Source: Pontibacter mangrovi (lineage in GTDB: Bacteria > Bacteroidota > Bacteroidia > Cytophagales > Hymenobacteraceae). Taken from it: DNA of 64,000 nucleotides. How positions within the stretch are numbered: the stretch's first letter is position 1; the number at the start of each line of letters is the position of its first letter. The position numbers and the translations under genes are program-made. Shown here one piece after another: positions 16,063-25,471 of this stretch. Under the pieces are notes generated by a model. That model was not told where the DNA came from and ran no database searches. It was given only the letters and a program-made list of their open reading frames with translations. The stretch is taken from the NCBI RefSeq assembly GCF_006385705.1, contig NZ_VFRQ01000002.1:186001-250000 (forward strand), read 5' to 3'.

Positions 16063-18293
16063 CAGCGCACCATCAGTTTAACAGCGGCCGATGCTCCACG
16101 CTCAGAACTTGCCCTGATGATGTAGATGCCCGCCTGCAGCTCCTGCGTTGGCACTGCATGGCTGCGGCTGTACTTACCGCGCTGTGTGCGGTACACACGC
16201 TGGCCAACGATGCTGTATACGTCCAGTTGCACCGGCTCCGAAGCCTGCACTTTTACCGGCTCCGCCAGCGCTTGGTCGTGCGGGTTAGGGTATACTTGCA
16301 GCGCCAGCCTGGCATTTTCGCCGGGGCCGGCTGCGTTTCCTGCGGTTTGCTGCAGCAAGTATAAACCACCTCCCCTGCTGCCCAGCGCCAGGTACAGCGT
16401 GTTGTCTCCTTCTAAAGGCGCAGCTGTTATACTTAGCCCGTTCCCAAGCCGGGTAGCCTGTACCTGTGCGGTAAGCTCATTCTCCAGCACCTCGGTTTCG
16501 GCATCAAGTCCAGCGTTTTGGCTTTTTATGATGTTGCGGTAACTACGCAGCTCGCCGCTTTCGTCCACAGTCAGCAGGTCCGGCGCACCGTCTCCGTCCA
16601 CATCATACACAAAAGGATGCAGGTAGCGGCGCTCAAAGTCGTAGCCTATGCCGCCAAACTCTGTGTTCTCTAAAGTATAAGCCGGCGCTGTGGCAGTGCC
16701 GGTATTCCGGTAAAACTCCAGGTTGCTGGCGGCTTTGCCAAGCAGCAGGTCCAGGTCGCCGTCTCCGTCCAGGTCAGTAAAGGCAGGTGCATCGCCTTCT
16801 GCCACTCTTTGTAGCACCTGCAGGTAAGCCATGTCGTAGCTGAGCGGCTGGCCTTTGGCGGCCAGGTTCTGGAGCCATACGATGCGCGAGGAGCCTGGCT
16901 GCACGCCGCTGAGGGTAAGTACAAGGTCTGTAGCGCCGTCTCCGTTCAGATCGGCAAAGGTGGGTTTTATGTGATATACTTGCTGGTCGTGGAGCTGCAG
17001 GTAGTTATCTGTAACAAGTGTAAAGGCAGGCTCCGAGGCGGTGCCGGTGTTGCTGTATAAGCTCAGCGAGCCGCCGTACACGCCATCCCGTAGGCTGCCA
17101 TCATTTCCCACCAGCATATCCAGGTCACCGTCGTTGTCCCAGTCCGCAAAAGCCGGGTAAGCTCCCTCCCCCAGGTCAATCATCTGGTTCTGCAGAAAAT
17201 CGCCTTGCACAAAATCAAACGCTGGCCTGTTTTCGGTGCCTTTGTTCTGATACACCCAAACCGACTGCTGAAAGTCCATGTTATGGGTTTCCTGAGACAC
17301 TTGCGACGTCACCAGCAGGTCCGGCACGCCATCAAACGTAACGTCCTCGTAGTATGCGGCCGGGAACATGTTCAGCACGGCGGGCTTCGTTTCGGGGAAA
17401 AGCGGGTTTACATCCGTCATCAGGGCATCTGTTTCGTTGCCCTTGTTCTCCATCAGCACCAGGTTTGGGCAACTCACGCTACCCGATACCAGTTCCTTGT
17501 CGCCATCACCGTCCAGGTCCAGCAGCAGAAGCGAGGAGCCGGCGTGGCCGGAGTGCATGGGGCTGGCTACACTATGGCCCTCGTTACTACTGCACGCCTC
17601 CCCGAATTTGTAGTCATTACAGCCCTCGCACTCGGTTATGCCGCCCCACCAATCTGTCTGAAGCTTAAAAGTTAACGTGCCGCAGGCCTCCTCCTGCTCT
17701 GCCTGCATGTTGCGGTAAAGCTCCAGTTTTGTACCCTGCGAGAAGTTGGTCACAAGTATGTCCAGGTCTCCGTCGTTATCCGTGTCTGTTATCGCGGGCA
17801 CATCGGCGCTGTTCATCTGTATGTTGGCGTTTCTGCTGCCATAATGGATGCCTTCCGTCACCAGCGCGAACGCAATATCCTCCTTTTGCTCGAACACCCG
17901 GATGCCGAGCAAGGAGCTGGTAAAGATGTCTTTCAGGCCATCGCAGTTATAGTCGCGCAGCAGCACCCAGTCGCTTAGGTCATCGGGAAACAAAGCCTCA
18001 TACTCTGGCGCATACGCATACTTCCACTGCCCTGCCTCCTGCACCGCCAGCCAGGTAAACACTTTCTGCAGCTGCCTGTCAAAGGCAAACAAATCCTCCT
18101 GCCCGTCCTGGTTCAGGTCGATGGTGGAGAACTGCGGCGCGTTGAGCCCGCCGCTCCAGGGGCTCGCCAGTTGGCCGGCCGGCGTCGTGACAGGTATGCT
18201 TTGGCTGATGCGGAAGCGAAGCGGCTCCGGCTGCTGCGCCAGGGCAGTCGTGGCCCAGCAAAAGGCCATCAGAAGGGCAAAGGGTACTCTCAT
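16062..18293 (-). CDS. VCBS/FG-GAP repeat protein with type IX sorting domain
   Basis: A 743-residue secreted protein. The signal peptide is ~1-19 (TTALAQ). Many FG-GAP/VCBS-type calcium-binding repeats follow, such as DLNQDGQEDLF, DYNCDGLKDI, DTDNDGDLDI, DLDGDGDKEL, DWDNDGDLDM and DVDGDGAPDL, which should fold as a beta-propeller. The C-terminal ~80 residues (LQVYPNPHDQ to AGIYIIRASS and VKLMVR) are a type A T9SS sorting domain, so the protein passes the outer membrane and is attached or released at the surface. The ligand is unknown; adhesion or polymer binding is typical. Confidence 0.93.
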   Translation of the reverse strand: MRVPFALLMAFCWATTALAQQPEPLRFRISQSIPVTTPAGQLASPWSGGLNAPQFSTIDLNQDGQEDLFAFDRQLQKVFTWLAVQEAGQWKYAYAPEYEALFPDDLSDWVLLRDYNCDGLKDIFTSSLLGIRVFEQKEDIAFALVTEGIHYGSRNANIQMNSADVPAITDTDNDGDLDILVTNFSQGTKLELYRNMQAEQEEACGTLTFKLQTDWWGGITECEGCNDYKFGEACSSNEGHSVASPMHSGHAGSSLLLLDLDGDGDKELVSGSVSCPNLVLMENKGNETDALMTDVNPLFPETKPAVLNMFPAAYYEDVTFDGVPDLLVTSQVSQETHNMDFQQSVWVYQNKGTENRPAFDFVQGDFLQNQMIDLGEGAYPAFADWDNDGDLDMLVGNDGSLRDGVYGGSLSLYSNTGTASEPAFTLVTDNYLQLHDQQVYHIKPTFADLNGDGATDLVLTLSGVQPGSSRIVWLQNLAAKGQPLSYDMAYLQVLQRVAEGDAPAFTDLDGDGDLDLLLGKAASNLEFYRNTGTATAPAYTLENTEFGGIGYDFERRYLHPFVYDVDGDGAPDLLTVDESGELRSYRNIIKSQNAGLDAETEVLENELTAQVQATRLGNGLSITAAPLEGDNTLYLALGSRGGGLYLLQQTAGNAAGPGENARLALQVYPNPHDQALAEPVKVQASEPVQLDVYSIVGQRVYRTQRGKYSRSHAVPTQELQAGIYIIRASSERGASAAVKLMVR

Positions 18294-18466
18294 GCAGGTA
18301 GCTTCTTCTTAGTGGATGTATGGTTTGTGCTATTTTGGTGAACGGGAGGACCGCTACTGTCGTTTTTGTCTAATTGGATGTATATTGCCAACAGGCAAAG
18401 CCACGACTAGTTTAGCCGCTTGTTATTACAGGAAACACCAGAATCAAGCTAAAATTAAAGCATTTC

Positions 18467-19753
18467 ATGCAGAATACGATCGAGTTTCTATACCAAAAAT
18501 ACCTGGAGTGCCGCCACGTCAGCACCGACTCCCGCGCCGCGCAGGACCAAAGTATGTTTTTCGCCCTGAACGGCCCCAACTTTAAAGGAGCAAAGTTTGC
18601 GCAGATGGCGCTGGAGAAAGGTGCCAAGTATGCCGTGGTGGATGACCCAAGTATGGCCTCGGATAATGTATTTGTAGTGGAGGATACGCTGCAAGCGCTG
18701 CAGGACCTGGCCCGCCACCATCGCCGGCAGCTAAGTATACCGGTGATCGGCATCACGGGCTCCAACGGCAAAACCACTACCAAAGAACTCATACATGCGG
18801 TGCTGAGCCAGAAGTTCAACACGCTTTACACGCAGGGCAACCTGAACAACCACATTGGGGTGCCGCTCACGCTGCTGCGCCTCACCCCGGAGCACGAGAT
18901 GGCCATTATCGAGATGGGTGCCAACCACATCGGCGAGATTGCGCTGCTGTCTTCCATAGCGATGCCCACGCACGGCATGATCACGAACATCGGAAAAGCA
19001 CATTTAGAGGGCTTCGGCAGTTTGGAGGGTGTGGCCCGCGGCAAGAGTGAGCTGTACGTGCACCTGCTGGAGCATGGCGGCACCGTGTTCATCAACACCG
19101 GCAACGAGCACCTGATGCGCATGAGCCGCCGCATCGAGAGCAAAGTAACTTACCCGGCACCAGGAGATTTTTATCATAGCGAACTGCTGGAGGCTTCGCC
19201 TTATGTGGTGTACAAGGATGAGGAAGGCAACGTGGTGCACACGCAGCTGGTGGGCAGCTACAACTACGAGAACATGGCTGCCGCAGTCTGCATCGGCAAG
19301 TACTTTGGCGTGCCGCTGCAGAGAGCCAACGAGGCCATCGCCAACTACAGTCCGGTCAACAACCGCTCGCAGGTGCTGCAGAAGGGCAGCAACACCATCA
19401 TCCTGGACGCCTACAACGCCAACCCCACCTCCATGGCCGCCGCCGTGCGCAACTTCGGAAGTATGAACGCACCCAAAAAAGCGGTTATACTTGGCGATAT
19501 GTTTGAGATGGGCGCAGAGAGCGAGGCTGAGCACCGCGCCTTGGGAGAAGTAGTAGCCCAGCAGCCGTTCGACACCGTTATACTTTGCGGTAAGGACATG
19601 CAATACGCCGCCGGGGTGAAGGACAGCTTTTTATACTTTGAGACGAAGCCGGAGCTGCAAACCTGGCTGCGCAAGAACCCGGTAGCCGATAGCTATGTGC
19701 TGATCAAAGGCTCGCGCGGCATGGGACTGGAGACGCTGGTGGAGGAGCTATAA
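18467..19753 (+). CDS. murF: UDP-N-acetylmuramoyl-tripeptide--D-alanyl-D-alanine ligase
   Basis: A 428-residue Mur ligase. The N-terminal substrate domain has RHVSTDSRAA and MFFALNGPNFKGAKFA. The ATP loop GITGSNGKTTTKEL is near residues 94-107, the central motif is IEMGANHIGEI, and the C-terminal domain holds VNNRSQVLQKG and DAYNANPTSM. MurF adds D-Ala-D-Ala to the UDP-MurNAc tripeptide, the last cytosolic step of the peptidoglycan precursor. It stands alone rather than in a dcw cluster. Eight AAGTAT/ATACTT hexamers occur in its 1287 bases, in more than one reading frame, about thirteen times the chance level. Confidence 0.97.
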   Translation: MQNTIEFLYQKYLECRHVSTDSRAAQDQSMFFALNGPNFKGAKFAQMALEKGAKYAVVDDPSMASDNVFVVEDTLQALQDLARHHRRQLSIPVIGITGSNGKTTTKELIHAVLSQKFNTLYTQGNLNNHIGVPLTLLRLTPEHEMAIIEMGANHIGEIALLSSIAMPTHGMITNIGKAHLEGFGSLEGVARGKSELYVHLLEHGGTVFINTGNEHLMRMSRRIESKVTYPAPGDFYHSELLEASPYVVYKDEEGNVVHTQLVGSYNYENMAAAVCIGKYFGVPLQRANEAIANYSPVNNRSQVLQKGSNTIILDAYNANPTSMAAAVRNFGSMNAPKKAVILGDMFEMGAESEAEHRALGEVVAQQPFDTVILCGKDMQYAAGVKDSFLYFETKPELQTWLRKNPVADSYVLIKGSRGMGLETLVEEL

Positions 19754-19825
19754 ACCAGTAAAGAAGGCGATTTAATTGATTTTGCCTGATTAGTGTCAAT
19801 AAAGACTTGATAAGTTTAAAGCCTT

Positions 19826-19859
19826 GTAGAGACGCAACGTATTGCGTCTCTATTTTTTT
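19826..19859 (+). repeat. GTAG-type REP palindrome acting as murF terminator
   Basis: GTAG (19826-19829) leads into TAGAGACGCAA (19827-19837), a 4-nt loop CGTA and the perfect complement TTGCGTCTCTA (19842-19852). Seven T follow from 19853. It has the head and form of a REP element and also all parts of an intrinsic terminator. Confidence 0.8.
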
Positions 19860-19926
19860 GAGCCCAGATAAACAGAGCAGAGGGAGTTTACAGGATCTGC
19901 AAAAGGAAAAACGAACAGGCCTCAAC

Positions 19927-19962
19927 AGAAGAGGCAGCAACTATAAAGCTGCTGCCTCTTCT
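19927..19962 (-). terminator. Hairpin terminator of rfbC
   Basis: AGAAGAGGCAGC (19927-19938) pairs with GCTGCCTCTTCT (19951-19962), a 12-bp stem with a 12-nt loop. No clean T-run follows on either strand, so its efficiency is uncertain. Confidence 0.6.
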
Positions 19963-20011
19963 TCGTAAATTAAAATCCTGTTAAATCAGTCGAATCCCCT
20001 TCATCACCGGT

Positions 20012-20554
20012 CTAGAAAGGTGAACTGAAATGCTCCAGCGTCGGCAGCACCTCATCCTTCGGCGATACCAGCGGCTCGGCTATGCCCCAATCTATACCTA
20101 AAGCAGGGTCGTTCCAAAGTATACCGCCTTCCGTTTCAGGCGCGTAAAAGTCGGTGCACTTGTAAAGGAAGGTGGTATCATCCTCCAGCGCCACAAAGCC
20201 ATGCGCAAAGCCTTCCGGTATGTAAAATACATTGTGCTTTTCAGAGTCGAGTATGCAGGCAACGTGTTGGCCGTAAGTAGGCGAGTTCTGGCGTAAATCC
20301 ACGGCTACGTCCAGTGCCTTGCCCGTGCTTACCCGCACCAGCTTTGCCTGCGCATGCGGCGGCTTCTGGAAGTGCAGCCCGCGCAGCACCCCTTTCTTCG
20401 ACATCGACTGGTTATCCTGCACGAAGTTCGGTTTCAGGCCGAGCGGCTCAAACCACTTCATGCTGAACGTTTCCATAAAATACCCCCGGTCGTCGCGGAA
20501 GATGCGCGGCTGAAACTCTATTAGGCCCTCAATTCCGAAAAGTTTGTGATCCAT
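20012..20554 (-). CDS. rfbC: dTDP-4-dehydrorhamnose 3,5-epimerase
   Basis: A 180-residue cupin enzyme. The conserved blocks are FRDDRGYFMETFS, FVQDNQSMSKKGVLRGLHFQ (catalytic His in LRGLHFQ), GKALDVAVDLR, YIPEGFAHGF, and FLYKCTDFYAPE with the active-site Tyr. It converts dTDP-4-keto-6-deoxyglucose to the L-lyxo form in dTDP-L-rhamnose synthesis for surface polysaccharides. The other rml genes (A, B, D) are not in this window. It is convergent with murF. Confidence 0.95.
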   Translation of the reverse strand: MDHKLFGIEGLIEFQPRIFRDDRGYFMETFSMKWFEPLGLKPNFVQDNQSMSKKGVLRGLHFQKPPHAQAKLVRVSTGKALDVAVDLRQNSPTYGQHVACILDSEKHNVFYIPEGFAHGFVALEDDTTFLYKCTDFYAPETEGGILWNDPALGIDWGIAEPLVSPKDEVLPTLEHFSSPF

Positions 20555-20671
20555 CTTGTGTAATCTAATATGGCTAAAGTGGCGTTAATGGCCGGCAAGT
20601 TAGCCATTTTGCGGGCAGCATCAGAAATTTTAACGTAATTTGCATACGCTCTTTCAACCAAAGTATAAAAC

Positions 20672-21397
20672 ATGCAAGCAACTGTTGCGTTTCTGCACAC
20701 GCACGTACTGGTCGTGGTGCTGTTCCTGCTCCTGTTTGGGGCAAAGGCGGTACTGCTCCTGCTTAACAAGCACAAGGCGCTGGCAAAAATGCGTAAACAA
20801 ACACGTGTGCTGGACATCATCTTTGGCACGCTTATACTTGTTACCGGCGGCTACCTGCTCTTCCGTTACCAGGGAGATCTGCCCGCCTGGCTTATCACCA
20901 AAGTGGTACTGGTAGTAGCGGCCATCCCGCTGGGTATTGTAGGCATAAAACGCGAGAACAAAGCGCTAACGGTGCTCGCACTGCTGCTCTTCCTGTACCT
21001 GTACGGGGTAGCCGAAACGAAAAGCCTGAAGATGAAACCAACCGCTGCCAGCTCCACGACGGAGGCAACGGCCACACCCGAAACAGACTCCGCCGAAATG
21101 GGCGATGCCAGCCTGAGCGAGTCGAAGGAGGTGCAGCAGACCATAGTGGAGTCTATGAGCGAGGCGCAGCTGGCAAACGCGCAGGCAATCTATACCCAGC
21201 TTTGCCAGACCTGCCACGGCGCCGACGGCACCAAAGGGCTTGGCGGCGCCACTAACCTGCAGGCAAGCAACCTGAGCCAAAGCAAGCGGGTAAACGTAAT
21301 CGCAGAGGGCTGGGGCCTGATGCCGGCCTTTGGCAGCCAGCTGACCGATGAAGAGGTGGAAGCTTTGGCCGCCTATACCATGACGCTTAAGAAATAA
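20672..21397 (+). CDS. SirB-like membrane domain fused to cytochrome c
   Basis: A 241-residue inner-membrane protein. Four hydrophobic helices (~9-30, 48-66, 72-92, 98-111) resemble SirB family proteins. A Thr/Ala/Glu-rich linker (~117-150) follows, then a class I cytochrome c domain with heme site CQTCHG and probable distal Met ligand in GLMPAFGSQLTDEE. One periplasmic c-heme tethered by four helices suggests electron transfer at the membrane, but no redox partner is adjacent. hflX begins four bases after its stop, so they are probably co-transcribed. The fusion is unusual compared with stand-alone SirB. Confidence 0.85.
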   Translation: MQATVAFLHTHVLVVVLFLLLFGAKAVLLLLNKHKALAKMRKQTRVLDIIFGTLILVTGGYLLFRYQGDLPAWLITKVVLVVAAIPLGIVGIKRENKALTVLALLLFLYLYGVAETKSLKMKPTAASSTTEATATPETDSAEMGDASLSESKEVQQTIVESMSEAQLANAQAIYTQLCQTCHGADGTKGLGGATNLQASNLSQSKRVNVIAEGWGLMPAFGSQLTDEEVEALAAYTMTLKK

Positions 21398-21400
21398 TGA

Positions 21401-22612
21401 ATGGCTAAAAAGAAATATTACGAAACCTCCAAACCACAGGAAACCGCCGTGCTGGTGGCGGTGCCAAGCTATCGCCAAACCGATGAGCAGACGGAGGAAT
21501 ACCTGGATGAGCTTGCTTTTCTGGCTGAAACGGCCGGGGCGCAGACGCTGAAACGCTTTGTGCAGAAACTGGATAAGCCCGATGTGCGCACGTTTGTGGG
21601 AAGCGGCAAGCTAGAGGAGATAAAGGCTTTTGTAAAGGAGCACGAGGTGGATATGGTGATTTTTGACGATGACCTGAGCCCCTCGCAGGTGCGCAACATT
21701 GAGCGCGAGATACAGGTGAAGATCGTGGACCGGAGCCTGCTTATACTTGACATCTTCGCCCTGCGCGCCAAAACCGCCCAGGCACACGCCCAGGTAGAGA
21801 TGGCCCAGTACCAGTACCTGCTGCCGCGCCTCACCAACCTCTGGACGCACCTTTCCAAGCAAAAGGGTGGTATTGGCATGAAAGGCCCGGGTGAGACAGA
21901 GATTGAGACGGACCGCCGTATTGTGCGCGACAAAATATCCTTGCTGCGTGAGCGCCTGCGCAAGTTTGAGAAACAGAATTTTGAACAGCGCAAGGCGCGG
22001 GCGGGCATTGTGCGCGTGGCGCTAGTGGGGTATACCAACGTGGGCAAATCAACCCTGATGAACCTGCTGTCGAAGTCCGAGGTGTTTGCCGAGAACAAGC
22101 TGTTTGCCACCGTGGATGCCACCGTGCGCAAAGTCGTGCTGGATAACATACCTTTTCTGCTCTCCGATACAGTAGGGTTTATCCGCAAGCTGCCTACCAA
22201 GCTCATCGAGTCGTTTAAGTCTACCCTGGATGAGATACGCGAGGCCGACCTGCTGGTGCACGTCGTGGATGTATCGCACCCTTCGTTTGAGGACCATATT
22301 GGCGTGGTGAACCAAACGCTGAAAGACATCAACTCTGCCGACAAGCCGGTGCTGCTGGTGTTTAACAAGCTAGACCAATACCTGAAGAAGCGGGAGCAGG
22401 AACTGCAGGAGGAGCAGCAGGGCATGAACGAAGAAGGCGGCCACCACGTGCGCCCTTCCGTAGAGGACCTGAAGGCAACTTACATGGCCAAAGAACACGC
22501 GCCGGCTCTGTTTATCTCCGCCACCGATAAGCTTAATATTGAGGCGCTGCGCGAAGAGCTGCAGCGCCGTGTGGCCGAGATCCACTTCCAGCGCTACCCA
22601 AACAACGTGTAG
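21401..22612 (+). CDS. hflX: Ribosome-associated GTPase HflX
   Basis: A 403-residue protein of family length. The N-terminal HflX domain has FVGSGKLEEI and VIFDDDLSPSQVRNIE, with QAHAQVEMAQYQYLLPRLT and GPGETEIETDRR next. A G domain follows with P-loop GYTNVGKST near 209-217, switch DTVGFIRKLP and G4 NKLD. HflX splits stalled ribosomes, especially under heat or antibiotic stress. It is tightly coupled to the cytochrome c gene upstream and has a terminator 26 nt downstream. Confidence 0.97.
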   Translation: MAKKKYYETSKPQETAVLVAVPSYRQTDEQTEEYLDELAFLAETAGAQTLKRFVQKLDKPDVRTFVGSGKLEEIKAFVKEHEVDMVIFDDDLSPSQVRNIEREIQVKIVDRSLLILDIFALRAKTAQAHAQVEMAQYQYLLPRLTNLWTHLSKQKGGIGMKGPGETEIETDRRIVRDKISLLRERLRKFEKQNFEQRKARAGIVRVALVGYTNVGKSTLMNLLSKSEVFAENKLFATVDATVRKVVLDNIPFLLSDTVGFIRKLPTKLIESFKSTLDEIREADLLVHVVDVSHPSFEDHIGVVNQTLKDINSADKPVLLVFNKLDQYLKKREQELQEEQQGMNEEGGHHVRPSVEDLKATYMAKEHAPALFISATDKLNIEALREELQRRVAEIHFQRYPNNV

Positions 22613-22637
22613 CCAGGCTCACCCATTATTCTATTCG

Positions 22638-22669
22638 AAGCCCGCCCTGCCCCGCAGCGGCGGGCTTTT
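22638..22669 (+). terminator. Rho-independent terminator of hflX
   Basis: AAGCCCGCC (22638-22646) pairs with GGCGGGCTT (22659-22667). TTTTG follows. Confidence 0.85.
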
Positions 22670-22802
22670 GCTTTGAGCGCTGCCATTGCCACTGCCATAC
22701 TTAGCCAGACACACACAACCATTTAGCCATACTTTCAGTAAGTAGCAAAGCCACAACTGTGGCCTTGGGAGGCCCTTGCTGGCCCTGAGAAACAGAAAAT
22801 GT

Positions 22803-23297
22803 ATGAAAACGCTTTATATCCTTAGGCACGCCAAATCCAGTTGGAAGTTCGATGAGCTCAGCGACCACGACCGCCCCCTGAACAAGCGGGGACGCCACGA
22901 CGCGCCGCTGATGGGGCACGAGCTGGCCTCGCGTGGCGTAAAGCCGCAGCTGATCATCTCCAGCCCGGCGGTACGGGCCATCAGCACAGCGACGCTGGTA
23001 GGCCGGGAGCTTGGCTACGACCCTGATGACATTGAGGTGAACACCGACGTATACGGCGCTGGCAAAAAAGACCTGCTACAGGTGGTGCAGGGCGCCCCGT
23101 CCGACATCGAGACCCTGATGCTGGTGGGCCACAACGAGGCTATTTCGGAGTTTGCCGATATGCTCTCGATGGAGCCTGTTGGCAGCCTGCCCACTGCAGG
23201 CGTGGTAGGGCTGGAGTTCGACTGCGAGAGCTGGTACGACATCTCGAAGGACAACTCCAGGCAACTGTTCCTCGACTTTCCCAAGAACCATAAATAA
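22803..23297 (+). CDS. sixA: SixA-like histidine phosphatase
   Basis: A 164-residue protein from the ATG at 22803, which puts the catalytic motif at the normal place; an ATG 27 nt upstream adds an unlikely tail. The RH motif LRHAKSSWK is at 7-15, with DRPLNKRGRHDAP, ISSPAVRAISTA and the second catalytic His in LVGHNEAISEFAD. The superfamily removes phosphate from His or small molecules; SixA acts on phospho-His of Hpt domains. It lies 45 nt upstream of ppk1, a pairing that suggests a phosphate-related role (inference). Confidence 0.92.
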   Translation: MKTLYILRHAKSSWKFDELSDHDRPLNKRGRHDAPLMGHELASRGVKPQLIISSPAVRAISTATLVGRELGYDPDDIEVNTDVYGAGKKDLLQVVQGAPSDIETLMLVGHNEAISEFADMLSMEPVGSLPTAGVVGLEFDCESWYDISKDNSRQLFLDFPKNHK

Positions 23298-23342
23298 TAT
23301 TACCCTTGCCGCCCCTCCGGTGGCAGAAGAACGCAACCCATC

Positions 23343-25448
23343 ATGGTAAAAGAGAAAGAAAAAGCCCTGAAGGCAACCGCAGCTACCCCTTACATTAACC
23401 GGGAGCTGAGTTGGCTGGCTTTTAACTATAGAGTACTGCAGGAGGCAAAAGACAAGAACGTGCCCCTGCTAGAGCGCATTAAGTTTATGGCAATATTCTC
23501 GTCTAACCTGGACGAGTACTTTAAAGTGCGCGTAGCCACCCTGAAGCGCCTGATCAAACTGAAGCCCAAAACCCGCAGCAAGCTGGACGAAGAGCCCCAG
23601 GAGACGCTGGGCCAGGTACTGCAGGAGGTGCACCGCCAGCAGGAGGAGTTCGGCCAGGTATACCGCGACGGCATCTTGCCGGCCCTGCGCGAGCACGACA
23701 TCCACATGCTAACAGAGCACAACCTGAACCCCGAGCAGAAGGAATGGATCACAGACTATTTTAAGGAAACGCTGGAGCCGCTCCTGCTGCCCATCAACCT
23801 CGATGAGACGGAGACGCACCTGTTCCTGCGCGACCAAACCGTGTACCTGGGCGTGAAGATGTGGGAAGCGGCTGAGGCCGATGCCAAACCGGAGCGTTTC
23901 GCGATGCTGGAGATCCCGACAAAGAAGCACGGAGGACGCTTTATTAAGTTACCTACCGTAGACGAGCAGCGCTACGTCATGTTCATTGATGATGCCATCC
24001 GGTTCTGCCTGCCCCTGCTGTTCCCAAAGTATAAGTCCTTTGCCGCCCATGCTGTTAAGGTATCGCGGGATGCGGAGCTGGATATTGAGGAAGAGGTATC
24101 GGGTAGCTTGATGGCCAAGATACAGAAGAGCCTGAAAAAGCGCGAAACCGGCTATCCGGCCCGCCTGCTCTACGACCCCGAAACACCGCAGGACCTCCTG
24201 GACCGCATGATGGCGCATACTGGCATTACGGAGGAGGAACTGGTCGTGGGCAGCAAGTACCACAACTTCCGCGATTTTTTTGGTTTCCCGGACTTTAACC
24301 TGCCCGACCTGAAGTATAAGCCGCAGCCCACGCTCATACACCCCGAGCTGGAAAAAGAGCCAAGTATAATTGCGGCCATGCAAAAGAAGGACTACCTGGT
24401 GCACTACCCGTACCAGTCATTTAGCTATGTGCTGCGCCTGTTTGAGGAGGCTGCCAACGACCCCAAAGTTACGGCCATGAGCGCCACGCTTTACCGCGTA
24501 GCCGACAAATCGAAAATTGCCAAGGCACTGGTAAAGGCCGCCAAAAACGGAAAACTGGTAACCGTGGTGGTGGAGCTGAAGGCGCGCTTCGATGAGGAGT
24601 CGAACATATACTGGGCGGGCAAGCTGCAGAAGGCTGGCGCTAACGTCATCTTCGGCGTACCAGACCTGAAAGTGCACTCCAAGATAGGCCTCATCACCCG
24701 CAACGAGGAAGGGAAGCTGGTAAACTATGCCTACCTGAGCACCGGCAACTACAACGAGGCTACCTCCAAGATTTACGCCGACCACGCCCTCTTTACCTCA
24801 GACAAACGCCTGACAAAAGACGTGGAGCAGGTTTTCAACTTCTTTATAGACCGGCAAACCGACAAGAAATTTGAGCACCTGCTGGTAGCGCCCATCAACA
24901 TGCGCCAAAGCTTTATAAAGTTTGTTGACCGAGAGATTAAAAACGCCCGCAAAGGCCTGCCCGCAAGTATGACCCTGAAGATGAATGCCCTGCAGGATAC
25001 GCGCATGATCAAGAAGCTGTACCAGGCCAGCCAGGCTGGCGTAAAGGTGAAACTGCTGGTGCGCGGCATTTGCTGCCTGGCACCGGGCATAGAGGGAATA
25101 AGCGAGAACATTGAGGTACGCAGCATCGTGGACCGCTACCTGGAGCATGCACGGGTATACCTTTTCCATAACAACGGCGATGAGCAACTATACGTAGCTT
25201 CCGCTGACTGGATGACCCGTAACCTGGACCGACGCGTGGAAGTGGGTTTCCCGCTGTACCAGAAGGACCTGGTGGAGCAGGTACGGCACATTATAGACCT
25301 GCAGCTGCAGGACGACACCAAAACCCGCTCCGTAGACAACAGCTACGTGAAGCCAGCCGCCGCTACCAACGTGCGCGCGCAGTATGCCACCTATGATTAC
25401 CTGCGCGAGCTGGTGCCACAGGACATGCCGCCTGCCTGCAAAGAGTAG
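23343..25448 (+). CDS. ppk1: Polyphosphate kinase 1
   Basis: A 701-residue protein. It begins with YINRELSWLAFNYRVLQEA and IKFMAIFSSNLDEYFKVRV. The phospholipase-D-like catalytic half includes YPYQSFSYVLRLFEEAA, the His region DLKVHSKIGLI near residue 444, LSTGNYNEATSKIYADH, LVRGICCLAPGI and ASADWMTRNLDRRVEVGFPL. Ppk1 makes polyphosphate from ATP through a phospho-His. All main motifs are intact. It is in an operon with the sixA-like gene and followed by a bidirectional terminator. Confidence 0.97.
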   Translation: MVKEKEKALKATAATPYINRELSWLAFNYRVLQEAKDKNVPLLERIKFMAIFSSNLDEYFKVRVATLKRLIKLKPKTRSKLDEEPQETLGQVLQEVHRQQEEFGQVYRDGILPALREHDIHMLTEHNLNPEQKEWITDYFKETLEPLLLPINLDETETHLFLRDQTVYLGVKMWEAAEADAKPERFAMLEIPTKKHGGRFIKLPTVDEQRYVMFIDDAIRFCLPLLFPKYKSFAAHAVKVSRDAELDIEEEVSGSLMAKIQKSLKKRETGYPARLLYDPETPQDLLDRMMAHTGITEEELVVGSKYHNFRDFFGFPDFNLPDLKYKPQPTLIHPELEKEPSIIAAMQKKDYLVHYPYQSFSYVLRLFEEAANDPKVTAMSATLYRVADKSKIAKALVKAAKNGKLVTVVVELKARFDEESNIYWAGKLQKAGANVIFGVPDLKVHSKIGLITRNEEGKLVNYAYLSTGNYNEATSKIYADHALFTSDKRLTKDVEQVFNFFIDRQTDKKFEHLLVAPINMRQSFIKFVDREIKNARKGLPASMTLKMNALQDTRMIKKLYQASQAGVKVKLLVRGICCLAPGIEGISENIEVRSIVDRYLEHARVYLFHNNGDEQLYVASADWMTRNLDRRVEVGFPLYQKDLVEQVRHIIDLQLQDDTKTRSVDNSYVKPAAATNVRAQYATYDYLRELVPQDMPPACKE

Positions 25449-25471
25449 AAACGGAGAAACACGCATCCACA

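Noticed and set aside
21469-22425. 318-codon open frame on the minus strand
   Set aside because: It is antisense to hflX and Ser/Arg-rich, typical of a shadow of a GC-rich gene.
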